Program-made: the position numbers and the translations under genes | From: Pyrinomonadaceae bacterium | GTDB lineage: Bacteria; Acidobacteriota; Blastocatellia; Pyrinomonadales; Pyrinomonadaceae | Direction of reading: 5' to 3' | Assembly (NCBI GenBank): GCA_021463165.1 | Contig: JAJTWY010000019.1 | Location: 1-64,000 of the forward strand | Length of the DNA stretch: 64,000 nucleotides | In this document: piece by piece, positions 8,251 through 18,542 of the stretch | How the letters are laid out: the number at the start of each line of letters is the position of its first letter | Position numbering within the stretch: position 1 is the first letter of the stretch | The notes under the pieces: generated by a model | Database searches by the model: none | Told to the model about the DNA's origin: nothing | The model's input: only the letters and a program-made list of their open reading frames with translations

Positions 8251-9595
8251 GAAGGATAAAGGTCGGCACCATTCCGCCGCCTGACGATACATTGGCGAGT
8301 TCGGTCGAGGAAAGACGCGTAAACGCAGCACCAACCTTTCCCATAAAGAGCAATGGATCGAGATCGACCAATTGTTCGGTCATTTCCCAATTCCCCGAAT
8401 CATCGACAACCATCGGGAACATTTCCTTGGCCGTCTTGACCCGTTCCTGCACAAGGTAATCGCCGTCTTCTAACGCTGTCGAGATCGCGGCGTCCCACTC
8501 CGTTTCGGTCGAATTCCAGCCAATATAGATCCCGTGTCCGCCGTAATCATCGTTAGGCTTAAGAACCAGCTTATGAGCATTGGCTCGGGTCCAATCAACG
8601 AGATCGATCCTGTTTCCGCGATTCTCAGTCGCCTCCTCGCAAAATACCCGTGTCCAGGGAATATGCTTCTCGATCGCGGCCGTTTCTTGCGACGTGAACA
8701 GGTGCCGATAGCGCTCGTTCGTCAAGATGGCAAAGATGGCTTTCTTATGCACTAATTTTCCGCGAAAACTATTCACCATGCACACTGCTCCGGCACGATA
8801 GGCATCAAGCAGGGCTGAATGTTCATGCATTATCGGCAGATATTCATTAACGAGCAGGCGTTTGTAAATAATATCGATCGGATCACCATCGCACGTCAGC
8901 CGATCGTTGCTAAACTCAAGCTGCGAAGGTGAACAGATGATGGACGGAAATCCGTTCTGCTCGAAAAAATCGCGGAAAAGCTCAAATTCCTTTATCGTGG
9001 GCAAGTCGTCTAGGTCCACAATAGCAATTCGTGGTGCTCGCTCAGGGCGCCGACCGAGAAACTCTTCGAAACAGTCGAGCAGGACGTCCAGCATCTTTGA
9101 GCTGCCTTCGAATCCTTCTACCGAATACCGTTCGCCGAATCTTTTCATGATCGGGAGCGATCGAAAGATCGCAGTCGCAGAATCGGCGAAGGCAATACCG
9201 GCCGGGCTCTCACCATTTAACTCGACATAACTATATTCACCGCCCGCCAGAAATGAATCGAGCCTGGATGTAGGTGAGACGTGCGAATAGCCCGGGTCGA
9301 TCTTGACCAACTCGCGCTCGACCTCGCTAACACCGAGCTCGTCGAGGATCGAGTCATCGGCGATCGCAGCATCCTTAACCTTTTGAAGGGCTCCAAAAAT
9401 ATCCTCACAAACGCCCTTGATCATCTGCCAATCATTTGCCGTGACGAAATGCGGGCGGAGATAAGGCGAGAGCCGACGGCCGCCGAATATGAGCTTCGAT
9501 CGTTCAAGCTCGGCATCGAGCATCTGTTGCGAGGCCGTGGCGAGGTCGCTGTCGTTCAGGAGATCATGGTAATGAGAAACCGCTTCATTCAGCAT
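8243..9595 (-). CDS. Circularly permuted ATP-grasp family protein
   Basis: A 450-residue protein resembling the circularly permuted ATP-grasp group (relatives of glutathionylspermidine synthase), which joins a carboxylate to an amine using ATP. Marks are the YSYVELNGESPAG segment (about 125-137), the central RIAIVDLDDLPTIKEFE stretch, and a late LKPNDDYGGHGIYIG glycine loop with YLVQERV, the usual ATP/Mg site. C-terminal VSSGGGMVPTFIL also fits this group. The substrate is unknown. It shares 8 bases with the carboxyltransferase start, so the two are translated together, yet no biochemical link is known. No strong ribosome binding site is visible. Confidence 0.8.
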   Translation of the reverse strand: MLNEAVSHYHDLLNDSDLATASQQMLDAELERSKLIFGGRRLSPYLRPHFVTANDWQMIKGVCEDIFGALQKVKDAAIADDSILDELGVSEVERELVKIDPGYSHVSPTSRLDSFLAGGEYSYVELNGESPAGIAFADSATAIFRSLPIMKRFGERYSVEGFEGSSKMLDVLLDCFEEFLGRRPERAPRIAIVDLDDLPTIKEFELFRDFFEQNGFPSIICSPSQLEFSNDRLTCDGDPIDIIYKRLLVNEYLPIMHEHSALLDAYRAGAVCMVNSFRGKLVHKKAIFAILTNERYRHLFTSQETAAIEKHIPWTRVFCEEATENRGNRIDLVDWTRANAHKLVLKPNDDYGGHGIYIGWNSTETEWDAAISTALEDGDYLVQERVKTAKEMFPMVVDDSGNWEMTEQLVDLDPLLFMGKVGAAFTRLSSTELANVSSGGGMVPTFILHD

Positions 9596-9649
9596 TTGTC
9601 TGGGGTTGGGGCCACTCTGCCCACTTTCGGGGTATTGACCGGATCTGTA

Positions 9650-9671
9650 AGCCTGAAGTTAATTTCAGGCT
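9650..9671. other. Perfect hairpin at the end of the EVE gene
   Basis: AGCCTGAA (9650-9657) and TTCAGGCT (9664-9671) are perfect 8-base complements around a GTTAAT loop, touching the stop codon of the EVE-domain gene. There is no T-tract on the minus strand, so it is not a textbook intrinsic terminator. It may stabilise the 3' end or slow polymerase between the EVE and ATP-grasp genes. Confidence 0.4.
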
Positions 9672-10071
9672 ATTTCGACATACTCAGGATCTCCTGAAAT
9701 TCGTCCTTCGTGAGCGGCATCACAGAGAAACGGGGCTGACGAACAAGGTAAATGTTCGAGAGCAAGGCGTTTGCTTTGATCGCATCAAGGGTCACCGGCT
9801 TCTTTAGCGGTTTGTCGGGAGTAAGTTCAACTGCGTGCCACGCGGTATCAGTCGGGTCAGGAAAAGCCTCTTTCGTAACGGTGGCGATACCGACGATCTC
9901 TTTCCCAACGACCGAGTGGTAGAAGAACACCTTATCCCCGTTCTTCATTTCCTTAAGAAAGTTCCGGGCCTTAAAGTTGCGCACGCCGGTCCAATCCGTC
10001 TTCCCCTCTTTGACGAAATCGTCCCACGAATAAGCCGTGGGCTCCTGTTTTACCATCCAATAATTTGCCAT
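9670..10071 (-). CDS. EVE domain protein
   Basis: A 133-residue single-domain protein of the EVE (PUA-like) family. It shows the expected start MANYWMVKQEPTAYSWDDF, the WTGVRNFKARNFLKEMK segment and the GDKVFFYHS strand, followed by KEIVGIATV. EVE domains bind modified bases in DNA or RNA. Stand-alone bacterial versions have no settled role, though the fold is linked to reading modified cytosine. It starts 3 bases after the upstream unknown gene ends, so the two are probably co-translated. The length is normal and the start is certain from family alignment. Confidence 0.92.
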   Translation of the reverse strand: MANYWMVKQEPTAYSWDDFVKEGKTDWTGVRNFKARNFLKEMKNGDKVFFYHSVVGKEIVGIATVTKEAFPDPTDTAWHAVELTPDKPLKKPVTLDAIKANALLSNIYLVRQPRFSVMPLTKDEFQEILSMSK

Positions 10072-10074
10072 CTT

Positions 10075-10659
10075 CTATTTTTTTGCCTCGGCCGCCTTCT
10101 TATTCAGCCACTTAGCCCAACGTTCCAGCATCGGACGAAATGGTTTGAAGATCTTTGCCCGGATGCTATTCGCGTTTTGCTTTTCACTCCAAGACCGGAG
10201 ATTCTTCTCGGCGTATTGCCGGATCTGTGGTTCGAGGGACGAGCGCTTGACCGAGTGTTTCTGCGTCAGGAAATAATGCTGGCCGACAAGCGAGAAGATC
10301 AATCCGGCGAGATTGCCTTTGAACGAACTCTTCGCCATGAACCTCTTCATCAAACCTTCGGTCGGCTGAAGCAATGCCCCCATCGACACTTCGAACCAAG
10401 GCTGGCGATTGCCTTCGCGCGGGTGATACAACCCCGGAAGGTCACCCTTGAGCGGAACATCAAGATTCTTCAGCCGTGGATCGTTGATAAAATCAACAAG
10501 TCTTATTTTTTCGACGCCACGATATTGTTCGATCGGGAGAAAATCCAGGATCTTCTCAATTGTGCCTTCGACATCTTTCGGCAGCACTATGGACGCGGAA
10601 TTCTCTACCCGAACTTTTGTTATCTTCGCCGCCTTCTGGCCAGCGGTTTGAATTGCCAT
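10075..10659 (-). CDS. Protein of unknown function upstream of EVE gene
   Basis: A 194-residue cytoplasmic protein with no signal peptide that I do not recognise. Its N-terminal half is mixed alpha/beta with a KILDFLPIEQYRGVEKIRLVDF stretch and a GDLPGLYHPREG motif; the middle has LVGQHYFLTQKHSVKRSS, and the C-terminus is basic and helical (KPFRPMLERWAKWLNKKAAE). The pattern of a possible H-x-Y in GQHYF and YHPRE could suggest a small metal-binding or zincin-like fold, but that is weak. The gene is 3 bases from the EVE gene, so a shared nucleic-acid related role is conceivable. It diverges from lpxC. Confidence 0.6.
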   Translation of the reverse strand: MAIQTAGQKAAKITKVRVENSASIVLPKDVEGTIEKILDFLPIEQYRGVEKIRLVDFINDPRLKNLDVPLKGDLPGLYHPREGNRQPWFEVSMGALLQPTEGLMKRFMAKSSFKGNLAGLIFSLVGQHYFLTQKHSVKRSSLEPQIRQYAEKNLRSWSEKQNANSIRAKIFKPFRPMLERWAKWLNKKAAEAKK

Positions 10660-10882
10660 ACTTTTCTAAATTGTAAATGGTCGACCGCTAATAGTAAATT
10701 CCGCCACCACCTTGTGGCACCACCGCAACACTTCGAAAGCTTCTGTCGCGGTATTCTCTACCGCATTTCATGCAGCAAATTGCAGCTATACCGGCCCTTG
10801 AATGGTTAAAATGGTCGATCTATCTGCGCCGGCTGAGGGGATGATTCAGAAAGGCACAGGGATTGCGCTCATCACTCCTCGA

Positions 10883-11725
10883 ATGAACCAGACGTCCCTC
10901 GCAAATTCGGTCACGGTATCCGGTGTCGGGCTTCACACCGGGGTTGAGGTCAGCATGACGCTGCGCCCGGCCCCGGAGAACACCGGTTATATCTTTGTTC
11001 GAACAGACCTTGATGGATTTGAGATCCCGGCTTCGGTCGAATACATTTCGCACTGCAGCTACGCGACCACGCTGATGCGGCGCGGCGTCGTCTTGTCGAC
11101 CTGCGAGCATCTACTCTCGGCTCTGCGCGGAAGCGGTATCGATAATTGTTTCATCGACCTCGACAACATGGAGATACCTATCCTCGACGGTTCAAGCGAA
11201 GATTTTCTTGAACTGATCGAAACGGCGGGGATCATCGAGCAATCCTCACCGCGGCGAACGCTAGTGGTCAAAGAACGTGTTGAGATCGATAGCCAGGGCC
11301 GCAAAATGTCTGTAGAACCAGCCGATTCGTTCGAGATCGACTGCGTGATCGACTTTCCACATCCTTACATCAACAGACAGGCTTATAATTTCGTTCTTGA
11401 AAACGGATCATTCGGCCGCGAGATCGCCTCTGCTCGGACATTCGGCTTTACCCATGAGATCGATATGCTCCGGAAGGCGAATCTGGCGCTCGGCGGCTCG
11501 CTGGAAAATGCGATTGTGCTGACGGACAACGGAATGCTCAACGACACACCGCTGAGATTTGACGACGAATTTGTTCGTCACAAGATCCTGGACATCATCG
11601 GTGATCTCGCACTGCTCGGGATGCCTGTCAAGGGAAAATTTACCGCGGAGAAGAGCGGTCACGCCATCCACGCTCAGCTAATGAGTAAGCTGCTCAAGTC
11701 CCCCGACGCATGGGAGATCAACTAG
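10883..11725 (+). CDS. lpxC: UDP-3-O-acyl-N-acetylglucosamine deacetylase
   Basis: The zinc deacetylase that commits UDP-GlcNAc to lipid A synthesis. Zinc ligands are visible: the histidine in STCEHLLSALRG and the H-x3-D pair in RHKILDIIGDL, with the catalytic histidine in HAIHAQL. The family start TSLANSVTVSGVGLHTG follows directly from the ATG at 10883 (280 residues). An in-frame ATG at 10802 would add 27 residues that look unrelated to the family. None of the starts has a good Shine-Dalgarno; an ATG at 10841 follows GAGGGG with no spacing. The gene is alone on the plus strand, diverging from the unknown/EVE pair and converging on gnd. Its presence shows an LPS-type outer membrane. Confidence 0.96.
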   Translation: MNQTSLANSVTVSGVGLHTGVEVSMTLRPAPENTGYIFVRTDLDGFEIPASVEYISHCSYATTLMRRGVVLSTCEHLLSALRGSGIDNCFIDLDNMEIPILDGSSEDFLELIETAGIIEQSSPRRTLVVKERVEIDSQGRKMSVEPADSFEIDCVIDFPHPYINRQAYNFVLENGSFGREIASARTFGFTHEIDMLRKANLALGGSLENAIVLTDNGMLNDTPLRFDDEFVRHKILDIIGDLALLGMPVKGKFTAEKSGHAIHAQLMSKLLKSPDAWEIN

Positions 11726-11757
11726 AGGCCAGGTTCCCAGATCGCCTAAGATGTTTG

Positions 11758-13170
11758 TCACCAGTCTGAAGTATGGTACGTGCCCTCGCGGTCGATCCGC
11801 TGATAGGTATGAGCCCCAAAAAGGTCTCGCTGTGCCTGGATCAGATTTGCGGACGAACGCGCCGTTGAAAAAGCGTTTAGATAGTTGAGCGAGGCGGAAA
11901 AACACATTGCGGGCACTCCGTCGGCGGCGGCCGCGATCACAACGCGAGCCAATGCATTCCTTGCTTTCTTTACAGCTGACGCAAAACCGTCGTCGAGAAG
12001 CAGGTTCTCCATACGCGAATCATTCTCGTATGCCGCACGAATATCTTCCAGCAGCCTCGAGCGAATGATGCAGCCGCCACGCCAGATCTTTGCTATCTCT
12101 GCCATCTTCAGGCCGTAGTTCTTTTCAACCGAAGCCGTTTGCAGCACTGAAAGACCCTGAGCGTAGGTCAAAATAAATGCAGCGTACAATGCGTCGCGCA
12201 CTGCTGACGCGTCAAGTTCGCTCGGCGGTGCAGCCTCCTTTGCGAATTGGCCGGATATCCTCTCACGAGCTGATTTTCGGCCGGATATCTGACGCATTGT
12301 GACCGCCGAATCGATAGTTGGTACCGGAACGCCAAGGTCCATTGCCGCCTGCGAGGTCCACTTGCCAGTACCTTTTTGACCGGCGGTGTCCAGGATCATC
12401 GAAACTAGAGAGTTGCCGGTTTCACCATCCTTTTTGGCGAGAACCGTGGCGGTGATCTCGACCAGGAAAGAGTTCAGCTCTCCTTGGTCCCATCTTCGAA
12501 AAACAGCTGCGACCTGTTCATCCGTTAGGACGCCTTCACCACTGGTCGCGTAACCGCCCTTTAGAAGGTCGTAAGCCTCGGCGATCAATTGCATCATGCC
12601 GTACTCGATACCGTTGTGGACCATCTTGACAAAATGTCCGGCGGAACCGCTTCCCATATACGCAACGCAAGGTTCGCCGTCCACCTTAGCAGAAACAGCC
12701 TGAAGCGTCTTTTCGATGCGGTCGTAGTGGCGCCGTTGGCCACCGGGCATGATAGAAGCCCCGTGTCTCGCTCCGTATTCGCCGCCGCTCACGCCAACGC
12801 CCATAAACCCGATCCCTTTTGCCGAAAGTTCGGCCTCCCGCCTTTCTGTATCAGTAAAATGGGAGTTTCCGCCATCGATTATTAGATCGTCGTCGTTGAG
12901 ATGAGGAGCCAGGTCGGCGATAACACGGTCAACGATCGGCCCTGCGGGCACGAGCAGCATTATGTTGCGCGGCGATTCGAGTTTGGCCAAAAACTCGGAC
13001 AGGTCGTTACCTACCTCGACGGGCATGCCATTTCCTTCTTCCAGCAGCAGCGAGCGCTTGGCTGCATCGAGGTCATAACCGACACTTTGAATACCATGTT
13101 CGGCGATATTCAACAGAAAGTTTCGCCCCATCGTTCCAAGACCGATCATCCCAAAATGTGCTTTTGACAT
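11758..13170 (-). CDS. gnd: 6-phosphogluconate dehydrogenase, decarboxylating
   Basis: A 470-residue enzyme of the oxidative pentose phosphate route that makes ribulose-5-phosphate, CO2 and NADPH. The N-terminal dinucleotide fold begins MIGLGTMGRNFLLNIAEHG. Substrate-binding marks are GGNSHFTDTERR, GVSGGEYGARHGASIMPGG and the catalytic helix GHFVKMVHNGIEYGMMQL, with the lysine in KMVHNG. The all-helical dimerisation domain runs to the C-terminus with QRDLFGAHTYQRIDREG, whose arginine and histidine reach the partner's active site. Full length, so it is the long dimeric form. A good -35/-10 pair lies upstream (13209-13238). It ends 32 bases from the convergent lpxC. Confidence 0.97.
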   Translation of the reverse strand: MSKAHFGMIGLGTMGRNFLLNIAEHGIQSVGYDLDAAKRSLLLEEGNGMPVEVGNDLSEFLAKLESPRNIMLLVPAGPIVDRVIADLAPHLNDDDLIIDGGNSHFTDTERREAELSAKGIGFMGVGVSGGEYGARHGASIMPGGQRRHYDRIEKTLQAVSAKVDGEPCVAYMGSGSAGHFVKMVHNGIEYGMMQLIAEAYDLLKGGYATSGEGVLTDEQVAAVFRRWDQGELNSFLVEITATVLAKKDGETGNSLVSMILDTAGQKGTGKWTSQAAMDLGVPVPTIDSAVTMRQISGRKSARERISGQFAKEAAPPSELDASAVRDALYAAFILTYAQGLSVLQTASVEKNYGLKMAEIAKIWRGGCIIRSRLLEDIRAAYENDSRMENLLLDDGFASAVKKARNALARVVIAAAADGVPAMCFSASLNYLNAFSTARSSANLIQAQRDLFGAHTYQRIDREGTYHTSDW

Positions 13171-13208
13171 CCTTTTCGCTCCCGTCGCGGTTTTTGTTCG
13201 TCTGTACC

Positions 13209-13238
13209 CTTATATCGGTATGGGTCATCACAAGTCAA
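13209..13238 (-). promoter_or_regulatory. Predicted sigma-70 promoter of gnd
   Basis: On the minus strand TTGACT (13233-13238) and TATAAG (13209-13214) are 18 bases apart, a close match to the housekeeping consensus. The leader to the gnd ATG would be about 30 bases. Confidence 0.5.
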
Positions 13239-13355
13239 TGCGAAGGCACGTCCCAAATATCTGGCCTTTAATTTGAAACATTCGTCCGCGATCTCGATCA
13301 CGTTTCGGCAAATTGATCGCGTCACTCTTCGCCGCGAACTCCGCAACCCGCCCAG

Positions 13356-14351
13356 ATGCGGCCCGCCAACTCTTTTGTAAGCAGTAGTGTAGAAGTGGAT
13401 CTCATTGGACTTGACGAGTTTAGACTCCTGTCAGATGCTAATCAGATGAGATCATTTCTCGATGCCATTCGTCCGACTACATTTATCAGATCCTCAAAGC
13501 TGAACGATCTATTGGGTCTTGACCTGACGATCGCCGCTGAAACCTTTCAGCATACCGGGAGCTTCAAGTTTCGAGCAGCGTACAATGTGGCCCTCCACGT
13601 ACCGAATTCTGACTTGCTCACTGCCTCGTCGGGTAATTTTGGCCAGGCCCTCGCGTATTCGGCCAAACTGCTGGGCAAGAGATGCACCGTTGTGATGCCG
13701 ACGACCTCGGCGCAGGTAAAGATAGATGCGGTTCGGAGTTTCGGTGCGACGGTGGATCTTATTGACGTTGCGAAAGTAGGCCGTAACGAGCGGCTTGAGC
13801 AGCTTCAGAACGAAATGCCTTCTGCCTATCTGGCAAGCCCGTACAATGACACATTGGTGATCGAAGGCAATGCATCGCTTGCCGATGAACTCGCGGATCG
13901 GGCCTTTGACGCGGTAGTGGTGCCGGTTGGCGGCGGTGGACTGATATCCGGGATCATTTCTGGATTCCGAAGGTTGAATGTGGGTGCTGAGATAGTCGGA
14001 GCCGAGCCGGCACTCGGCAATGATGCGGCACGGTCGCTTCAGGCCGGCGAACTAATTGCCAACGAGACCGAACCGATGACCATAGCGGATGGGGCCCGTA
14101 CGTTGTGCTTGGGGGACCTGAACTGGGAGATCATCCGTTCCTGGCAGGGTAGAATAGTTGAGGTGCCCGATGCATTGATCGCGGCATCGGTAAAGCACTA
14201 TTTTTCGCTTGCAAATCTTAAAGCGGAGCCTACCGGTGCGCTATCCCTAGGAGCGATTCTGACGAAGCCCGAAATCTTTGCGGACAGGAAGGTCTGTGTA
14301 ATCGTTAGCGGCGGAAATGTCGATGCCAATGTCTACGCCGGACTGATCTGA
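13356..14351 (+). CDS. PLP-dependent serine/threonine dehydratase family protein
   Basis: A fold-type II pyridoxal-phosphate enzyme of the threonine dehydratase/serine racemase group, converting serine or threonine to a 2-oxo acid and ammonia. The Schiff-base lysine is in FQHTGSFKFRAA, the asparagine loop is SSGNFGQAL, the phosphate-binding glycine loop is PVGGGGLISG, and SGGNVD closes the cofactor site. At 331 residues it lacks a regulatory ACT domain, so it is the short catabolic or racemase-like form. The start is uncertain: no ribosome binding site precedes 13356, and a GTG near 13396 is possible, because the family-like part starts around residue 16. It diverges from gnd. Substrate choice is not clear from sequence. 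Confidence 0.88.
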   Translation: MRPANSFVSSSVEVDLIGLDEFRLLSDANQMRSFLDAIRPTTFIRSSKLNDLLGLDLTIAAETFQHTGSFKFRAAYNVALHVPNSDLLTASSGNFGQALAYSAKLLGKRCTVVMPTTSAQVKIDAVRSFGATVDLIDVAKVGRNERLEQLQNEMPSAYLASPYNDTLVIEGNASLADELADRAFDAVVVPVGGGGLISGIISGFRRLNVGAEIVGAEPALGNDAARSLQAGELIANETEPMTIADGARTLCLGDLNWEIIRSWQGRIVEVPDALIAASVKHYFSLANLKAEPTGALSLGAILTKPEIFADRKVCVIVSGGNVDANVYAGLI

Positions 14352-14384
14352 GATCTGTGCCCAATACCGACAACCGGCATCCCC

Positions 14385-16073
<1,689 letters not shown>

Positions 16074-16084
16074 CTGTGATTCTT

Positions 16085-17320
16085 CTACCTCTTACTGCCA
16101 GCCGGGCCAGACGAGATCATCTGAATGATCGGCAAATAGATCGCCAGCAAGATCGTAATAACGATCGCGGCCATGAACATAAGTATCAGCGGCTCAAGCA
16201 GCGTCGTGAACTGCTCCAATCGGACCTCGGCTTCGGCATCATAGAAAGTTGCGACCTCATCCAGCATTTCGCGCAAACTTCCAGATCTCTCACCGATGCC
16301 TATCATGTCGAGGGCCAATTCAGGCATCCAATTCGCTTTCTCGAGTGCCTCCGTAAATCCTCGCCCTTCGCGGATCATCGCCGAAACTCCCTGACTTCGC
16401 CGCCGAAGCTCGAGATTGTTCATCGATTGAGAGGCGATCTCCCACGATTCGGGAACGGTGATGCCGCCGGAAAGCAGGGTGGATAGAGACCGGGCCAACT
16501 GAGCCGTCGCCATGTTCCGGATCAACTGCCCTGCGACCGGTATCTTGAGCAAAAACTTGTGCAGGAGCAGCTTTCCGCTGGCGCTTCTGAGCCAGATGAA
16601 AAGTCCCAGCACGACTATCGCGATAAGCGGGAATAGCCAAAAGGCGTTTGAGATTATCGTGTTCGAAAACCAAAGGACCGCGAGGGTTACGGTTGGAAGG
16701 GATTTATTCGCCGCAAGACTCTTGAAAAGGTCTGACATCCTCGGAACGATGTAAAGCGTGAGGAAACCGACCATAATGGTCGCGGCAAGGAGCAGGAATG
16801 CTGGATACGCCAGAGCCCCGCGGAGCTTTCGCGAGACACCCACGCTGCGCTTGAGGTATGTAACAAACCTGGAAAGGACATCGTCCAACGCACCGCTCTT
16901 TTCACCAGCAAGGATCGAGGCTGTATAAATTTTCGGGAACAGGCCTTGAGCTTCGAACGCCTCTGAAAGCGGCACACCCGATTTGATCTTTTCCTCGACA
17001 TCACCGAGGACGGCGCGCAAGTTAGCAGAGGCAGAGCGGGATTTCAATAGTTCGATAGCCTGCAATACAGGTATCCCGGCCCTGAGCAACGCTGAAAACT
17101 GCTGGTTGAAGAGAAGAAAATCCGCCTGCTTTACCTTCCCCTTCTTGCTTCCTCCCATCGATAGGATCGACGAGAGGCCCTCCGAAGACGAGGAGACAGC
17201 GAAAACCCGAAAGCCTTCGCTCTCAAGACGCGTTTTTGCTTCAGCCGCCCCTGACGCTTCGACGATCCTGGTAATGATCTCGCCGGAAGGCGTACCGAGC
17301 CTGCAAATAAACTCTGTCAT
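16085..17320 (-). CDS. Type II secretion/type IV pilus platform protein, GspF/PilC family
   Basis: Inner membrane platform protein that couples the ATPase to the growing pseudopilus. It has the duplicated T2SF domain: LLFNQQFSALLRAGIPVLQAIELL at about 75-98 and the second copy with NMATAQLARSLSTLLSGGI, plus about three membrane helices (for example LLLAATIMVGFLTLYIV and the C-terminal LILMFMAAIVITILLAIYL). I take the ATG at 17320 (411 residues, MTEFICRLGTPSG); the 31 residues upstream of it are not family-like, and the apparent promoter lies inside that stretch. The typical C-terminal LPII...M ending is present. The ATPase gene follows at once, and two VWFA genes diverge from it. Confidence 0.92.
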   Translation of the reverse strand: MTEFICRLGTPSGEIITRIVEASGAAEAKTRLESEGFRVFAVSSSSEGLSSILSMGGSKKGKVKQADFLLFNQQFSALLRAGIPVLQAIELLKSRSASANLRAVLGDVEEKIKSGVPLSEAFEAQGLFPKIYTASILAGEKSGALDDVLSRFVTYLKRSVGVSRKLRGALAYPAFLLLAATIMVGFLTLYIVPRMSDLFKSLAANKSLPTVTLAVLWFSNTIISNAFWLFPLIAIVVLGLFIWLRSASGKLLLHKFLLKIPVAGQLIRNMATAQLARSLSTLLSGGITVPESWEIASQSMNNLELRRRSQGVSAMIREGRGFTEALEKANWMPELALDMIGIGERSGSLREMLDEVATFYDAEAEVRLEQFTTLLEPLILMFMAAIVITILLAIYLPIIQMISSGPAGSKR

Positions 17321-17351
17321 AGGTTGCAACTTCGCCTGATGACCCGTCAGG

Positions 17352-17377
17352 CAGCAAACTTTTGCTGAATTATACCA
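17352..17377 (-). promoter_or_regulatory. Extended -10 promoter and 16-base palindrome ahead of the secretion operon
   Basis: On the minus strand TGGTATAAT (17369-17377) is a perfect extended -10 element, which needs no strong -35. Just downstream, over the expected start point, is a perfect palindrome: CAGCAAA (17352-17358), CT, TTTGCTG (17361-17367). A protein bound there would block initiation. The ATG at 17320 would lie about 42 bases downstream. Confidence 0.5.
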
Positions 17378-17470
17378 CGCAGTTAGGGCTCTTTTGTTGC
17401 AGCGATCTGTCAACGTTTTTTCCGTCGGTGAAACAACTAACCGGAAAGCCCGACCATCTAAAACTTTATC

Positions 17471-17499
17471 TTGCGGAAGTTCAGTTCTTTCCCTAGAAT
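17471..17499 (+). promoter_or_regulatory. Predicted promoter of the VWFA gene pair
   Basis: TTGCGG (17471-17476) and TAGAAT (17494-17499) are 17 bases apart. The -10 matches five of six consensus bases, the -35 three. The predicted start is about 15 bases ahead of the first VWFA ATG, whose GAGG ribosome binding site lies at 17511-17514. Confidence 0.4.
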
Positions 17500-17520
17500 G
17501 TTCGTACTCTGAGGTTGATG

Positions 17521-18525
17521 ATGGCTGTTTCTCGATCTAGGCGCCTGATTTCCTTTGTCGGAAATGCAGTGAGGCTATCTTTTATTGTGCTGTTCGGCCT
17601 TTTCTTCGTCTCCTTGGCCGACGCCCAGTCTCCGAAGCCGACGCCGCCAGTGCCGGCGGATCCTGATGACGGCCCGATCCGAGTCAAGACCGACCTCGTG
17701 ACCCTGACACTGACCGTCACTGATCCCTACGGTAGATATGTTTCCGGACTTACGAAGTCGGCCTTTGAAGTATTCGATAATAATCAACCACAGGAGATCA
17801 CCTATTTTAGTGACGCCGACGCTCCTATTTCGGTAGGCGTGCTCTTCGATGTCTCCGGCTCAATGAGCAATGACAAGATCAAGCGTGCCAAGAAGGCTCT
17901 CGAACGATTCGTAGCAACCAGCCATCCGTCAGACGAGTATTTTCTGATCGCGTTCAATAATCGAGCTCAACTATTGATGGACCGTACCCGCGACGGTGAA
18001 GCGATGCTTCGCCAGCTGGCGCTCGCCCAGCCTAAGAATAATACTGCACTCTACGACGCGGTATATCTTGGGGTCGAACGCGTGATAAGAGGGACGCATA
18101 ACAAGCGTGCGATCCTGATCATCAGCGACGGACAGGACAATGCCTCCCGCTACAACTTCGGCGAGGTGCGACGCCTGCTTAAGGAATCGGACGTGGTGAC
18201 CTATGCCGTGGGCATTCTGGATCGTGGCGATTCCTCAAGCTCCTACGGTATGCAAGGTCAGGCATTCCTCGACGAGATCAGCTCAGTTACCGGAGGCAAA
18301 TCCTTCTACCCGCAGACGGATATCGAGATGGACGAGATCTTCGAAAGGATCGCGCTGGAACTTCGCAATCAGTATTCAATAGGCTATACTCCGAAAGATT
18401 TCGAGCCCGATGGAAAATGGCGGAAAGTTAAAACTAAAGTAAACCGGCCGCGAGGTTTACCGCGTCTAACCGTGCGTGCTCGCGAGGGCTATTATGCCAC
18501 TCCGACGTCAAACATCCGTCAGTAG
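17521..18525 (+). CDS. Secreted VWFA-domain protein, acidobacterial type (first copy)
   Basis: A 334-residue exported protein with an N-terminal hydrophobic helix (LSFIVLFGLFFVSLADAQ) and one von Willebrand factor A domain. The metal-binding MIDAS motif is complete in its first part (DVSGSMS at about residue 117), and ISDGQDNAS provides the later acidic residue. The short domain ahead of it (VKTDLVTLTLTVTDPYGRYV...) and the C-terminal LRNQYSIGYTPK segment are typical of the VWFA-related proteins expanded in Acidobacteria, whose binding partners are unknown. The ATG at 17521 is 6 bases past GAGG; ATG 17518 and TTG 17515 are alternatives. A paralogue follows after 17 bases. Confidence 0.88.
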   Translation: MAVSRSRRLISFVGNAVRLSFIVLFGLFFVSLADAQSPKPTPPVPADPDDGPIRVKTDLVTLTLTVTDPYGRYVSGLTKSAFEVFDNNQPQEITYFSDADAPISVGVLFDVSGSMSNDKIKRAKKALERFVATSHPSDEYFLIAFNNRAQLLMDRTRDGEAMLRQLALAQPKNNTALYDAVYLGVERVIRGTHNKRAILIISDGQDNASRYNFGEVRRLLKESDVVTYAVGILDRGDSSSSYGMQGQAFLDEISSVTGGKSFYPQTDIEMDEIFERIALELRNQYSIGYTPKDFEPDGKWRKVKTKVNRPRGLPRLTVRAREGYYATPTSNIRQ

Positions 18526-18542
18526 AGGTCGAGGCCTTTAAC

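Noticed and set aside
17321..17413. Longer N-terminus for the GspF-like protein, from 17413
   Set aside because: Not family-like and it contains the extended -10 promoter and palindrome.
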